This document shows, one piece after another, positions 25,603 to 35,079 of a stretch of 64,000 nt of DNA. The notes beneath the pieces were generated by a model, which did not search any database, was not told the DNA's origin, and worked only from the letters and a program-made list of their open reading frames with translations. Position 1 is the stretch's first letter, and each line of letters opens with the position of its first letter. Position numbers and translations under genes: made by a program. Source of the stretch: CAWKDC01 sp964383495 (GTDB lineage: Bacteria > Pseudomonadota > Gammaproteobacteria > JABCZS01); the NCBI GenBank assembly GCA_964383495.1, contig CAYLHG010000002.1, forward strand, positions 135,854 to 199,853, written 5' to 3'.

Positions 25603-25890
25603 TTAAACCCCTCGCCCTCTTTGTATACGCAATTCCCTGAACTCTTGCTGCGAATCCTGCAGCTCTTCGCTGATAGTCGCACGCTGCTCTTCTGAAAGAT
25701 TAGGATTATTGAGCACAGTTTGCAAAGAAGCAACCTCTTCTCTGACTTGGAAAATCTGCTCATTTAATGCGGCCGCGGAAACAGCCGGGGCAGAAATAGC
25801 TTGTTTTCGTGCGACAGGATCGTCCGCACAGGCCACCCCCATCAAACTTACCATTAAAATACAAACAGATAGATACTTCGCCCACCACAT
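25603..25890 (-). CDS. Small exported coiled-coil protein (95 aa), function unknown
   Basis: The signal peptide WWAKYLSVCILMVSLMGVACA is followed by a helical, coiled-coil-like mature protein (LNEQIFQVREEVASLQTVL, then ISEELQDSQQEFRELRIQ). The Cys in GVAC does not fit a clean lipobox, so cleavage after ACA is more likely than lipidation. A perfect AGGAGG lies 5 bases before ATG 25890. A hairpin with arms GGGTTT/AAACCC (25595-25610) covers the stop codon. The next small exported gene starts 91 bases downstream. Confidence 0.62.
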   Translation of the reverse strand: MWWAKYLSVCILMVSLMGVACADDPVARKQAISAPAVSAAALNEQIFQVREEVASLQTVLNNPNLSEEQRATISEELQDSQQEFRELRIQRGRGV

Positions 25891-25957
25891 ACTATCCTCC
25901 TGCATTGAATCTAAGTTAGTTGTAGCAAACCTAGAGAAGCACCGCAAGGGAAAAAGT

Positions 25958-26908
25958 CTATGCCCGAGGCCAGTCAAACGCTATGATTTCTGAAATACAA
26001 GGCTTACGCAATGCACACATCAGCAGCCTATCTACACCTAGGGCAATCCCGGAGCATTGAGGCAACCCATGTCCTAAGGCTTCTAATAGATAAGCATCAA
26101 TAGGCTTTTGCGACAATCCAGCATGGGCGCGTAATTCATTGTCTTTTTTAAACCGTGCGCGCTGCAAGACGGGATCTTGCAACTCATCAAAGCCATTCCC
26201 TATTTCTATTCCTTGAATAAAGAGCTCCACTCTCAATGCTACTCGCGAATCTTGAGGATCAAGGTGTGCCAAGCTGGCCTGAGAAGCTGGGTAATGCGTC
26301 ACAAAAGCTGGGCCGTTAAACCCTAACTCGGGCTCAATGAACATTGAAAATAATAACTGTAGCCAAGTGTCTAATGATGCGTCTTGCAACGAATCACTTA
26401 TACTCATCCCGCGTGCTTGAGCCGCTGCACGGCACGCTGCAACGTCTGTTGATAAAGGATCTATGCCCAAAGGCGCAAACACCTGCTGGTAAGTAAAACG
26501 CTGACCCGCGGGGCAACCCAGCACTGCTTGGCATAATGCATCTACTTCATCGATCAGCTCGTATAAAGTAAAACCTAGTCGGTACCATTCTAATAGGGTA
26601 AATTCGGGATTATGGTAACGCCCTGCTTCGTCAGCACGAAATACTTTACCCAGTTGATAAATAGAGGGCATGCCTGCAGCCAACAAACGCTTCATCGCAT
26701 ATTCAGGCGATGTTTGAAGATAACCTGTTTCATTCCCTACTTTGACCAAAAAACCTTCCAGGTGAAGGTCTGTCACAGTGGCATGAGATAGCAACGGTGT
26801 TTCTACTTCTATTACACCCCGCTCATCAAAAAATGTACGAATTTGTTTCAGCAACCCCGCACGGGCGATGAGCGTTTCAACGGTTGAGCTGGGTTGCCAA
26901 GGGTTCAT
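25958..26908 (-). CDS. epmA: Elongation factor P--(R)-beta-lysine ligase EpmA
   Basis: This class II lysyl-tRNA-synthetase-like enzyme attaches (R)-beta-lysine to EF-P instead of charging tRNA. It is 316 residues, lacking the anticodon domain. Motif 2 is FRADEAGRYHNPEFTLLEWYR and motif 3 is SGIALGVDRLLMCAL. VIEVETPLLS is in motif 1. It lies 19 bases after its substrate gene efp on the same strand, with epmB divergent, giving the main pathway in one place. The hydroxylase EpmC is not seen. Confidence 0.95.
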   Translation of the reverse strand: MNPWQPSSTVETLIARAGLLKQIRTFFDERGVIEVETPLLSHATVTDLHLEGFLVKVGNETGYLQTSPEYAMKRLLAAGMPSIYQLGKVFRADEAGRYHNPEFTLLEWYRLGFTLYELIDEVDALCQAVLGCPAGQRFTYQQVFAPLGIDPLSTDVAACRAAAQARGMSISDSLQDASLDTWLQLLFSMFIEPELGFNGPAFVTHYPASQASLAHLDPQDSRVALRVELFIQGIEIGNGFDELQDPVLQRARFKKDNELRAHAGLSQKPIDAYLLEALGHGLPQCSGIALGVDRLLMCALRKPCISEIIAFDWPRA

Positions 26909-26927
26909 TATGTTAATCTATAGTACT

Positions 26928-27500
26928 CTACTCATCTTTTACGCGCGAAACATATTCGCTAGTGCGCGTATCCACCTTAATCACTTCACCCTGCTGTACA
27001 AACAAAGGAACACGTACCACGGCGCCTGTTTCAAGTGTGGCAGGCTTGCCGCCACCGCCAGAGGTATCACCACGCACGCCAGGGTCTGTTTGAACGATCT
27101 TTAAATTCACAAAATTAGGTGCCATCACCGATAAAGGCAAACCGTTATACAGTGTCACAGTACAAACATCCTGCTCTTTCAGCCATTTTAATGCTTCACC
27201 CAATGTTTTTTGATCGATAGCATGCTGCTCACAAGTGTCAGGCACCATGAAATGCCATTGTTCCCCATCGGCATATAAATATTGCATAGGGAGCTCAACC
27301 ACGTCTGCGCCAGGCAGCGTATCACCTGATTTGAAAGTGCGCTCTATCACGCGGCCACTTTTCAAATACCGCAATTTTACGCGATTGAAAGCTTGCCCTT
27401 TACCTGGCTTCACGAATTCATTTTCTAAAATGGCGCAGGGCTCGCCATCCATCATCACTTTTAAACCAGGCTTGAATTGATTAGTTGCATACTCAGACAT
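26928..27500 (-). CDS. efp: Translation elongation factor P
   Basis: This factor relieves ribosome stalling at polyproline stretches. It is 190 residues in three beta domains. The modification site is Lys34 in FVKPGKGQAF, the sequence of lysylated EF-P proteins. The C-terminal signature VRVPLFVQQGEVIKVDTRTSEYVSR is intact. It is followed by epmA on the same strand and divergent from epmB, 49 bases apart, so the efp-epmA and epmB promoters share that gap. Confidence 0.97.
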   Translation of the reverse strand: MSEYATNQFKPGLKVMMDGEPCAILENEFVKPGKGQAFNRVKLRYLKSGRVIERTFKSGDTLPGADVVELPMQYLYADGEQWHFMVPDTCEQHAIDQKTLGEALKWLKEQDVCTVTLYNGLPLSVMAPNFVNLKIVQTDPGVRGDTSGGGGKPATLETGAVVRVPLFVQQGEVIKVDTRTSEYVSRVKDE

Positions 27501-27549
27501 AATGCTTTAACCTTATCGTCTTAAATGAAATAGGAATAAAACCGCCCAT

Positions 27550-28566
27550 ATGATACAACAAAACAATGTCCCATGGCACACTAGAGATTGGCAAAATGCA
27601 TTAAAAGAAATCATCACCTCACCTGATGAGCTAATTGAGCTATTAAACTTACCTGAGTCATCAAGAGCCGGGGTAAGGGCTGCAAGCAAATCTTTCCCTT
27701 TACGTTTACCAAAAACATTGCTAGGGCGTATTCAACGCGGCAACCCAGAAGATCCCATTCTTAAACAATTTTTGCCCACAGAAGCGGAATTACAACATCA
27801 TGATGGCTACACTGCCACGCCTTTGGAAGAAAAAAATTACAACCCACATTCAGGTTTACTGCAAAAATATTCGGGGCGTGTATTATTTATTGCAACACAA
27901 CATTGCGTGGTGAATTGTCGTTATTGTTTCCGACGTCATTTTAATTACCATGAAAATACACCCGGTAAATTAGGGTTACAGCCTGCGTTAACACATATTC
28001 GACAAGATCTTTCTATTGAAGAAGTTATTTTAAGTGGGGGAGATCCGCTGAATTTAACGGATGCACATTTAAATTGGTTATTAAATGCTTTGGCAGAAAT
28101 TCCACATGTCCGCACCATTCGTTTTCATACACGCACAGCGGTGATTGTGCCACAGCGCATTACATCCGATTTTTTAAGCATATTAAACACAAAACGTTTT
28201 CAATTTGTGTTTGTATTGCACACTAATCATGCACAAGAAATAGACGATCACGTGCATCTTTCTTTAAATGCACTGCGCACGAAAGCATTATTATTAAATC
28301 AATCCGTTTTATTAAAAGGCGTGAACGATACAGTAGAAGTTCAATATCATTTATCTCGACGTTTAATTGCCTGCGGCGTGATACCTTATTATTTACATTT
28401 ACTAGATAAAGTAGCAGGTGCAGCGCATTTTGATACACTCGAAAATAAAGCAATTGATCTAATGAAAGAGCTGCAACAGTTATTGCCTGGGTATGCTGTG
28501 CCAAAACTGGTCAGGGAAGTGCCGGGGCAGGGAAGTAAGATGATAGTAGAAGCTGCGCCGTTGTAA
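27550..28566 (+). CDS. epmB: EF-P beta-lysylation protein EpmB (lysine 2,3-aminomutase family)
   Basis: This radical-SAM, PLP-dependent enzyme turns (S)-alpha-lysine into (R)-beta-lysine for EpmA. It is 338 residues. The radical-SAM cluster is Cys119-x3-Cys123-x2-Cys126 in QHCVVNCRYCFRRHF. VILSGGDPL is the SAM-binding GGE-like motif. LLDKVAGAAHF, in the C-terminal part, fits the PLP-lysine region. It lacks the C-terminal extension of clostridial aminomutases, as EpmB does. It is followed by a 13-bp perfect hairpin at 28582-28610. Confidence 0.95.
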   Translation: MIQQNNVPWHTRDWQNALKEIITSPDELIELLNLPESSRAGVRAASKSFPLRLPKTLLGRIQRGNPEDPILKQFLPTEAELQHHDGYTATPLEEKNYNPHSGLLQKYSGRVLFIATQHCVVNCRYCFRRHFNYHENTPGKLGLQPALTHIRQDLSIEEVILSGGDPLNLTDAHLNWLLNALAEIPHVRTIRFHTRTAVIVPQRITSDFLSILNTKRFQFVFVLHTNHAQEIDDHVHLSLNALRTKALLLNQSVLLKGVNDTVEVQYHLSRRLIACGVIPYYLHLLDKVAGAAHFDTLENKAIDLMKELQQLLPGYAVPKLVREVPGQGSKMIVEAAPL

Positions 28567-28581
28567 AGGCGCATAACAATT

Positions 28582-28610
28582 CGTAGGGGCGCATCAGATG
28601 CGCCCCTACG
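28582..28610. repeat. REP-like palindrome, copy 1 (possible bidirectional terminator)
   Basis: Two perfect 13-base arms, CGTAGGGGCGCAT and ATGCGCCCCTACG, with loop CAG, lie between convergent epmB and the 1352-residue orphan. A near copy lies at 43405-43433. There is no clear T-run on either side. Confidence 0.75.
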
Positions 28611-28623
28611 GCCTAGAGAGCAT

Positions 28624-31600
28624 TTATTTATTACTTTGAGCCGCAACAGGTTGCTTCAAAGCACTTGCAGCAGTTGTACTCGGTCTCATGAAAGAAAGTA
28701 CATTCGTTACTGGTGCATTCGCTGCTGGCATAGGCCCTGGTTGGGCAGATACATGTTTAAAAGATCTTTGCTCTGGTAGTGGTTTTAATAATGGACCACT
28801 TTGCTCCATGCGTGCGGCCTGCTCTGCCAACTGCTGCAACAATTGCTCATCCCTCAGCGAGGCACGAGAATCTGGGTATAAAGCCGAATCCGGATGAGTT
28901 GCTGCTGAATTGCCACTCTGAACCGCCTCGATTCTATTTTGCCAATCTTTTTCCAATTCTTTTTTCAATTCACTGATTCCAAGAAATATTTGTAAGGCTT
29001 CTTTTAACCCATTAAAAACATTCGTAAAGACTGTAAATGCTTTGAATGCTAAGCTAGTGTTGTTTCCTAGGTCCTGCGATAATCTCAAAATATTATCTGC
29101 CCTACCCACTTCAGATGGAACATCATTAATATCATTAATTTTTTCTACTAAATGTAAATATGCTATCTGATTTTCCAGTCTTTTCTCCGCCTCAATACAC
29201 AATGTTTTCTGAGTCCACTGAAAAAACCACAATGACTGATGATACGTCTGCAGATCCGTTAAAATATGTTTAAGCTGTTCTTTATCTCCGTAAATCTTAC
29301 TAAATTCTTCTTTAGATTTAAAACCAGTAAAGCCAGGATTATTATTCCCCACTACCATATTCCAGATGGTTAATTCTCGCGCAGTTGTTTTTAATGTCTC
29401 CTCTGCTTTTTTTACTCCTGGCGATGTGAGAAACCAAATCCATTCATACCACGCCTGCGCTTTCCAAGTGCTGTCCGCAGCATCGCGTTGAATGACTAAC
29501 ATTTGGTAAATATTCTCCCACCTCCCTTTTCCCTCTTCTGTCACCTTAAGAGGCAACCACGTATAATCCAACGCGCTCTTCAAAGGATTGTCATAAGATT
29601 CTCTTTTGCGTACATGCTGAGTAATGAAATCATGCGCACATTGCACATGAAGTGTGTGTAACGCGCAGTTTCTTACAAACGCATCTAGGAGAGCTTGATC
29701 ATTGACACAAGCATCTTCTTGACCATGTATAGCTTCAATAAATTGTTCCGCAGCTTCTAGCTGACGAAGCATGCTTTTTAATTTTTTAAAATCAAGCGCA
29801 TGGCTATTTATCAATATCTTCAGTATACGATATCTATCTGAAATCTTTGCAGATACTGCAGTAAACTGCGTTTGTCTAGCGTCTCTTTCTTTTTGCTCTT
29901 TTTCTTCCGCCGTCTCTTCTTTTTTGGGTTGTTTTGCTGGAATAACAACCGGCAAATAAGTAGGTGGCTGTACATTACTGTTATCACTTATTGTGCTTGC
30001 ATCTCCACTTTGAGATGTATCGCCTTGCTGCCTCTCCTCTTTTTCTTCTTCTACTGTGGGGTTAGCCGGCTCGCCACTGCTACGCATCTTATATACTGCT
30101 AGTGACCCCTGCATTGATTGCATCGAAAAATTAACTGATACTGCGGGGCGCGGAGCTTTTGCAGCTGCCACAGCTGATGTAACTGCCGCGGTTGCTCGCC
30201 TATTGAGGCTCGATACGATGGATCTCCACCCTGCTGAAGACGAACCACTATTAACATCAGAAGAAGTTTCGCCTGCTTGCTCAACGGCTGGGGCCACTTC
30301 TGCATCAGACTCGCTGTACGCAGCACTACTAGCGCTAGAAGAGGCATCGCTCACCTTACTTGATGATGCTGTTGGCGCAGCGCTCGTTGAGAGTGTATGG
30401 TCATCCTCTGCTGCAGCTACTGCTGCAGCTCTTTTTGCTACAGGTTTTTTGCCCTTCTGTTTTCTAGTATCATTATTAACCCCTGATGACGAGGCCACAT
30501 TTGCTCGATCATCTTCTATGAAACTATTAATATGTAAAAACCCGTGCTCACGAATAGTCGCGGTATAATGATGATACGCTGCCTTGGCAACATGCTGGAG
30601 TATCACTGTTGGAATGTGTGCAACGTACTCTTTGTCTAATTGATGCTCAATACGTTCCCGTAAATCCTGAAAAAGTACTTCTACTAAAACATGTCTTCTT
30701 TGGATGAGTGATTTATCTTTTGATCGATCCGAAAGCAATAAGCCTGAATGCTTCAACACTTCTAACATTCTACCTGATGCTTTCAAATCTGTTGTTAAAT
30801 ATTGAGCAACGTGAGAGCCTTCTGAAAAGATTAAATTGTAATACACATCTACATATGCATGGCCATCTTTTCCCATTGAAATAGGCTCTTCTTGAGAGTA
30901 TGTAGTGCCAGATGGCTTCACTGCTTCAAGTAATGAGTCTCTATCTGCGTTCGAAGCACTTCTGTAAATACACTCTAAAACACAACGTGTCAGCGCATCT
31001 TGCTGATCAAACTTCTTATTGCAATTGAAAAAATTATCTATATTTGTATCAAACTTTTGTTTGTCTGTTGTTTTACGATACTCAATAACCCATGAGGAAA
31101 CTTGCAATGCGACTTGCTCTTCCACTGATAATTTGAGAGAACCAGCCCAAGCCGTGATCTCTCCATCAAGTATTAACGGATTAAAACATGAGGCTAAACC
31201 TGCATTAGGATCAGGAGGCATTTGGGACAATTTTGCTTTAGCAGCCGCTAAATTTTGCATTGAAACCCAATGCTGGAAATCACTAAACGGCAACGCTAAT
31301 GTAAATCCGTTATCTAAAGAAGATATCACACTTCCCTTATCCTCTTTATAAGATATTGTTTGTTGCTCATCACTACCTTGATTTGCTAATACGGCTTGCG
31401 CACCAACGAGCTCACTGCAAAGATTAAATGCATTTTCCACATGCGACGGAAAATATTGTTTCCCTATCACCTCGGCTGTTTTTGGTAAAGATGGGTCGCC
31501 AGTTAAAATCTGCTGCCTAGAATCCTCTGACATAAGATACTCTCTTTGGCGCACTACTTTAGCAGAATCAAAAGTGTTTCCAAGAGATTCTTGTTGATAT

Positions 31601-32682
31601 TGCGCAGCCCATGCACCCATGATTTTATATAATTCGCTATTTTCACTATGATAGGCAATAAAAGGCAATAAGTGTTCAAATAATGCAAATACTATTACTG
31701 AATGCCGCATTGTATCAAAAGAAATTTTTCTCAAAAATGCTTCAATGTCTGCATAATATTGCTTACCCGTACCGTTTTTCTTTGCAAGCTCTACCCATAC
31801 TGCAGCCTTCATGGTTGTTAACGCTTTGTTTTCATCCTGCGTGATCACTAATAATAATTCTAATTGTTTTTGATTTTCGCTTTTTGAATCAGTTAAAAAT
31901 GCTTTCACAGCTTCTGGAAAACAACCATCATTTTCTACAGATGCCTTTATTTTTTCTTCAAAAGTTTGACTGTTTTGTAATAATACTTTTAAACGCGTGT
32001 GCCGTGAGGTTAACGTCTTGATTATATCATCATCACTTAGCATAGCGCCTGTTGGATTTTTTAAAGCCCACTTTCTTTTTTCCCATTCTTGAGCGAACCG
32101 ATAAGACTCTACTCGATGAATATAAGCTGACTTGTCGTTCCCTGTGATAACAATATCTTGATCATCTTTTTTGATAGGAGTTTGAAATTTAATATCTAAT
32201 TTTTCAACGCCAACAATATGAATAGAGAGTATCCACTCATGTTTTGAGCTGTTATATATAAAGCCTTTATTTTTCCAGTTCTCAGCTAGTTCATAATCTT
32301 GCTTATCAAAATGGTTTTTAAATAAAGGCCCAACAATAACGTTACCCGCAAACGCTTGCTTCCAAGCAGCACAAAATGCGCTGTGAATACCTACAGTTGA
32401 AAGTTTATTATCCTTCAATAAAGCTTCAAAATCTCCGTCGTACAAAAATTCAACAATAATATGGTATTGATTGGGCAAAAAGGCCCGAAAGACAGCTGCG
32501 GCTCGTTTAGGCTCAGCACGCATAGGTTCTACAGCGCTTGAAGATGATGAACTATTTGAAGTAACCTGCAAAGGTAAATATTGTAAAGAAGCAGACATGT
32601 TATCGGATCCATTATTGTTTGGCGCCCCATTAGATGTCAATTTACTTGAATTACTTAAAAACAAGGAAGCAAATTTTTTCAT
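28624..32682 (-). CDS. Large orphan protein, candidate effector (1352 aa)
   Basis: I recognise no domain. The N terminus has Ser/Asn-rich tracts in the first 55 residues. Residues of about 60-720 are mixed helical. About 720-950 form a long low-complexity linker rich in Ala, Ser, Glu and Pro, with a basic patch KQKGKKPVAKR and an acidic-basic run KKEETAEEKEQKERDAR. About 950-1290 are helical again. The tail is Ala/Pro/Gln-rich. The two-globule layout with a disordered linker resembles secreted multidomain effectors, but no eukaryotic-like domain or motif is clear. AGGAAAAAG precedes the ATG. It faces epmB tail to tail across the REP-like palindrome. Confidence 0.65.
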   Translation of the reverse strand: MKKFASLFLSNSSKLTSNGAPNNNGSDNMSASLQYLPLQVTSNSSSSSSAVEPMRAEPKRAAAVFRAFLPNQYHIIVEFLYDGDFEALLKDNKLSTVGIHSAFCAAWKQAFAGNVIVGPLFKNHFDKQDYELAENWKNKGFIYNSSKHEWILSIHIVGVEKLDIKFQTPIKKDDQDIVITGNDKSAYIHRVESYRFAQEWEKRKWALKNPTGAMLSDDDIIKTLTSRHTRLKVLLQNSQTFEEKIKASVENDGCFPEAVKAFLTDSKSENQKQLELLLVITQDENKALTTMKAAVWVELAKKNGTGKQYYADIEAFLRKISFDTMRHSVIVFALFEHLLPFIAYHSENSELYKIMGAWAAQYQQESLGNTFDSAKVVRQREYLMSEDSRQQILTGDPSLPKTAEVIGKQYFPSHVENAFNLCSELVGAQAVLANQGSDEQQTISYKEDKGSVISSLDNGFTLALPFSDFQHWVSMQNLAAAKAKLSQMPPDPNAGLASCFNPLILDGEITAWAGSLKLSVEEQVALQVSSWVIEYRKTTDKQKFDTNIDNFFNCNKKFDQQDALTRCVLECIYRSASNADRDSLLEAVKPSGTTYSQEEPISMGKDGHAYVDVYYNLIFSEGSHVAQYLTTDLKASGRMLEVLKHSGLLLSDRSKDKSLIQRRHVLVEVLFQDLRERIEHQLDKEYVAHIPTVILQHVAKAAYHHYTATIREHGFLHINSFIEDDRANVASSSGVNNDTRKQKGKKPVAKRAAAVAAAEDDHTLSTSAAPTASSSKVSDASSSASSAAYSESDAEVAPAVEQAGETSSDVNSGSSSAGWRSIVSSLNRRATAAVTSAVAAAKAPRPAVSVNFSMQSMQGSLAVYKMRSSGEPANPTVEEEKEERQQGDTSQSGDASTISDNSNVQPPTYLPVVIPAKQPKKEETAEEKEQKERDARQTQFTAVSAKISDRYRILKILINSHALDFKKLKSMLRQLEAAEQFIEAIHGQEDACVNDQALLDAFVRNCALHTLHVQCAHDFITQHVRKRESYDNPLKSALDYTWLPLKVTEEGKGRWENIYQMLVIQRDAADSTWKAQAWYEWIWFLTSPGVKKAEETLKTTARELTIWNMVVGNNNPGFTGFKSKEEFSKIYGDKEQLKHILTDLQTYHQSLWFFQWTQKTLCIEAEKRLENQIAYLHLVEKINDINDVPSEVGRADNILRLSQDLGNNTSLAFKAFTVFTNVFNGLKEALQIFLGISELKKELEKDWQNRIEAVQSGNSAATHPDSALYPDSRASLRDEQLLQQLAEQAARMEQSGPLLKPLPEQRSFKHVSAQPGPMPAANAPVTNVLSFMRPSTTAASALKQPVAAQSNK

Positions 32683-32800
32683 CTTTTTCCTACTGCATAA
32701 GTTAAAATACTAAATTATCGAGGGGCTATTATATTAATCATTAACCGCGACCTACGAACATCATGCCTAGAGTATGGCATATGGTCAGTTAACAGTCAAT

Positions 32801-35062
32801 TTAACAGGTAGACAAAATTGTACCGAGCTGGAACCCCTTTGGCAACAGTTTCCCCTTCAACCCACGCGAACCCGCGTAATCGCGCCACTCAGCTGGCTTT
32901 AATATTTTTTCTTTCCCAGCCTCTGTTTTCAATCGTAAAACGTCTTTCTCCTTCAGAATAATCATGCGAGAAACGCCATCTTTTCCTGAGGAAATCAATT
33001 CTTTATCTACTTGAATCATCTTGTTTCCACGCCCTTTTGCCATCTCCGGCAACTCTTTTAAAGGAAAAGTAAGTGCTTTGCCAGCTAACGTAGTTATAAA
33101 TACCCAAACTTTCTCAGATTGGACTGGCAGCACGAGGGGGGCGACCACCCCATGGTCTGCCTTGAGTACTTGCTTCCCCGTTTTGTTTTTTGAAAATAAC
33201 TCTCCCGCAGGAATCACAAAGCCGTACCCTTCAGAAGATTGCAGTAGCACTTTCTCACCCTCGTTTGGCATGATCACGCCCACAAAGGTCGCACCAGGCG
33301 GAGGAGTGAAGCGGGTAGTAATCGGCTCCCCAAGGCTACGCGCTGAAGGAAGTACATGCGGCATCACTGAGTAAGCTCGTCCTGTGGAATCCATGAAAAT
33401 AGCTGCTTGGTTCGATCGCCCTTGCGCGCTCGATAAAAACCCATCGCCAGCTTTATAATTCAAAGTGCTGGCATCCAGCTCATGCCCTTTGGCTGCGCGT
33501 GCCCAACCTTTTTCAGACAAAACAACCGTCACATCCTCACTGGGAATCCGCTCTTCCACCGTCATTGCCTGTGCTTGCGCACGTATAATGCATGCGCAAG
33601 CACGTTTACCGCCAAACCGTGTTTTGAGCGCTTCTAATTCTTTGCGAATGAGAGTATTCATTTTTTGGCGTGAGCCTAATAATTCATCTAACGCTTTGCG
33701 CTCTTCAGATAATTCATCTTGCTCTGTTTTGATTTTAATTTCTTCCAGTTTGGCAAGTTGACGTAACTTTAATTCTAAAATCGCTTCCGCTTGAATGTCG
33801 GTGATTTTAAATCGTTTGATTAATGCTTCTTTAGGTTTATCTTCTTTACGAACAATCTTAATTACTTCATCGATGTTTAAAAAAGCAATCAACAAGCCAT
33901 CCAATATTTCTAAACGCTCTACTACTTTTTGCAAGCGGTAAGTCAAACGGCGTTTTACCGTTTCAAATCGATATTCCAACCATTCATTTAAAATGGTTAA
34001 CAGCCCTTTTACCTTTGGGCGACCATCTAAACCAATCATGTTTAAATTCACGCGGTATGATTTTTGTAGATCTGTACTCGCAAATAAATGGCTCATTAAT
34101 GCTTCTGTATCCACACGGTTAGAACGTGGCACAATCGCTAAGCGAACGGGATTCTCATGATCAGATTCATCGCGTAAATCTTCCACCATCGGTAATTTCT
34201 TTTCTTGCATTTGTTGCGCAATTTGCTCTAACACTTTGGCAGGTGATACTTGATAAGGAAGCGCTGTCACAATAATATTGTCACCTTCTTCTTTATAAAC
34301 TGCACGAGAACGAATACTTCCTATACCTGTTCTGTACATTTCTTTTATTTCTTCTGGAGAAGAATTAATTTCTGCACCTGTGGGATAATCAGGGCCTTTG
34401 ACAATGTCACAAATATCGTCCAATGTTGCTTTTGGATTTTTCAATATAAATAAACAAGCATCTACAATTTCATTTAAATGATGCGGCGGAATATCGGTTG
34501 CCATGCCTACTGCAATGCCTGATGCGCCATTTAATAATACAGTTGGCAATTGCGCAGGCAACATAATAGGTTCTTCTAAACTGCCATCAAAATTAGGTTG
34601 CCAATCTACTGTGCCTTGCCCCAATTCACCTAAATACACTTCTGCAAATTGACTAAGACGAGATTCTGTATATCGCATGGCTGCGAAAGATTTGGGATCA
34701 TCTACTGATCCAAAATTTCCCTGCCCATCAATTAAAGGATAACGGTACGAGAAGGATTGCGCCATTAATACCATGGCTTCATAACAAGCTGCATCACCAT
34801 GTGGATGAAACTTACCTAATACATCCCCCACCGTACGTGCCGATTTCTTATGTTTGCTGGATGCTTTTAAACCTAATTCAGACATCGCATAAATAATACG
34901 ACGTTGCACAGGTTTCAACCCGTCGGACAAGCTAGGTAACGCGCGGTCTAAAATCACATACATCGAATAATCTAAATAAGATTTTTCTACAAATGTTTTT
35001 AAAGGCTGCATTTCAAATGCTGTTTGCACCACTGCCTTGGGCTTCATTGCTTTTTTTGACAT
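32801..35062 (-). CDS. parC: DNA topoisomerase IV subunit A
   Basis: This is the DNA-cleaving subunit for decatenation of daughter chromosomes. It is 753 residues. It contains DRALPSLSDGLKPVQRRI, the quinolone-region segment GKFHPHGDAACYEAM, and the catalytic Tyr in AAMRYTESRLS. NMIGLDGRPKVKGLL is conserved. The C-terminal beta-pinwheel carries degenerate repeats such as GWARAAKGHELDA and GRGNKMIQVD, which identify ParC rather than GyrA. Ala91 stands where E. coli ParC has Ser80. It lies 17 bases after parE on the same strand. Confidence 0.95.
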   Translation of the reverse strand: MSKKAMKPKAVVQTAFEMQPLKTFVEKSYLDYSMYVILDRALPSLSDGLKPVQRRIIYAMSELGLKASSKHKKSARTVGDVLGKFHPHGDAACYEAMVLMAQSFSYRYPLIDGQGNFGSVDDPKSFAAMRYTESRLSQFAEVYLGELGQGTVDWQPNFDGSLEEPIMLPAQLPTVLLNGASGIAVGMATDIPPHHLNEIVDACLFILKNPKATLDDICDIVKGPDYPTGAEINSSPEEIKEMYRTGIGSIRSRAVYKEEGDNIIVTALPYQVSPAKVLEQIAQQMQEKKLPMVEDLRDESDHENPVRLAIVPRSNRVDTEALMSHLFASTDLQKSYRVNLNMIGLDGRPKVKGLLTILNEWLEYRFETVKRRLTYRLQKVVERLEILDGLLIAFLNIDEVIKIVRKEDKPKEALIKRFKITDIQAEAILELKLRQLAKLEEIKIKTEQDELSEERKALDELLGSRQKMNTLIRKELEALKTRFGGKRACACIIRAQAQAMTVEERIPSEDVTVVLSEKGWARAAKGHELDASTLNYKAGDGFLSSAQGRSNQAAIFMDSTGRAYSVMPHVLPSARSLGEPITTRFTPPPGATFVGVIMPNEGEKVLLQSSEGYGFVIPAGELFSKNKTGKQVLKADHGVVAPLVLPVQSEKVWVFITTLAGKALTFPLKELPEMAKGRGNKMIQVDKELISSGKDGVSRMIILKEKDVLRLKTEAGKEKILKPAEWRDYAGSRGLKGKLLPKGFQLGTILSTC

Positions 35063-35079
35063 GCTCTTTCCTCGTTTCT

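Noticed and set aside
28582..28610. CRISPR repeat
   Set aside because: Only single palindromes far apart; no spaced array anywhere in the window.
30056..30568. 170-residue plus-strand frame
   Set aside because: It is antisense to the low-complexity linker of the 1352-residue orphan; the Ala/Leu-rich text follows from that repeat-like DNA.
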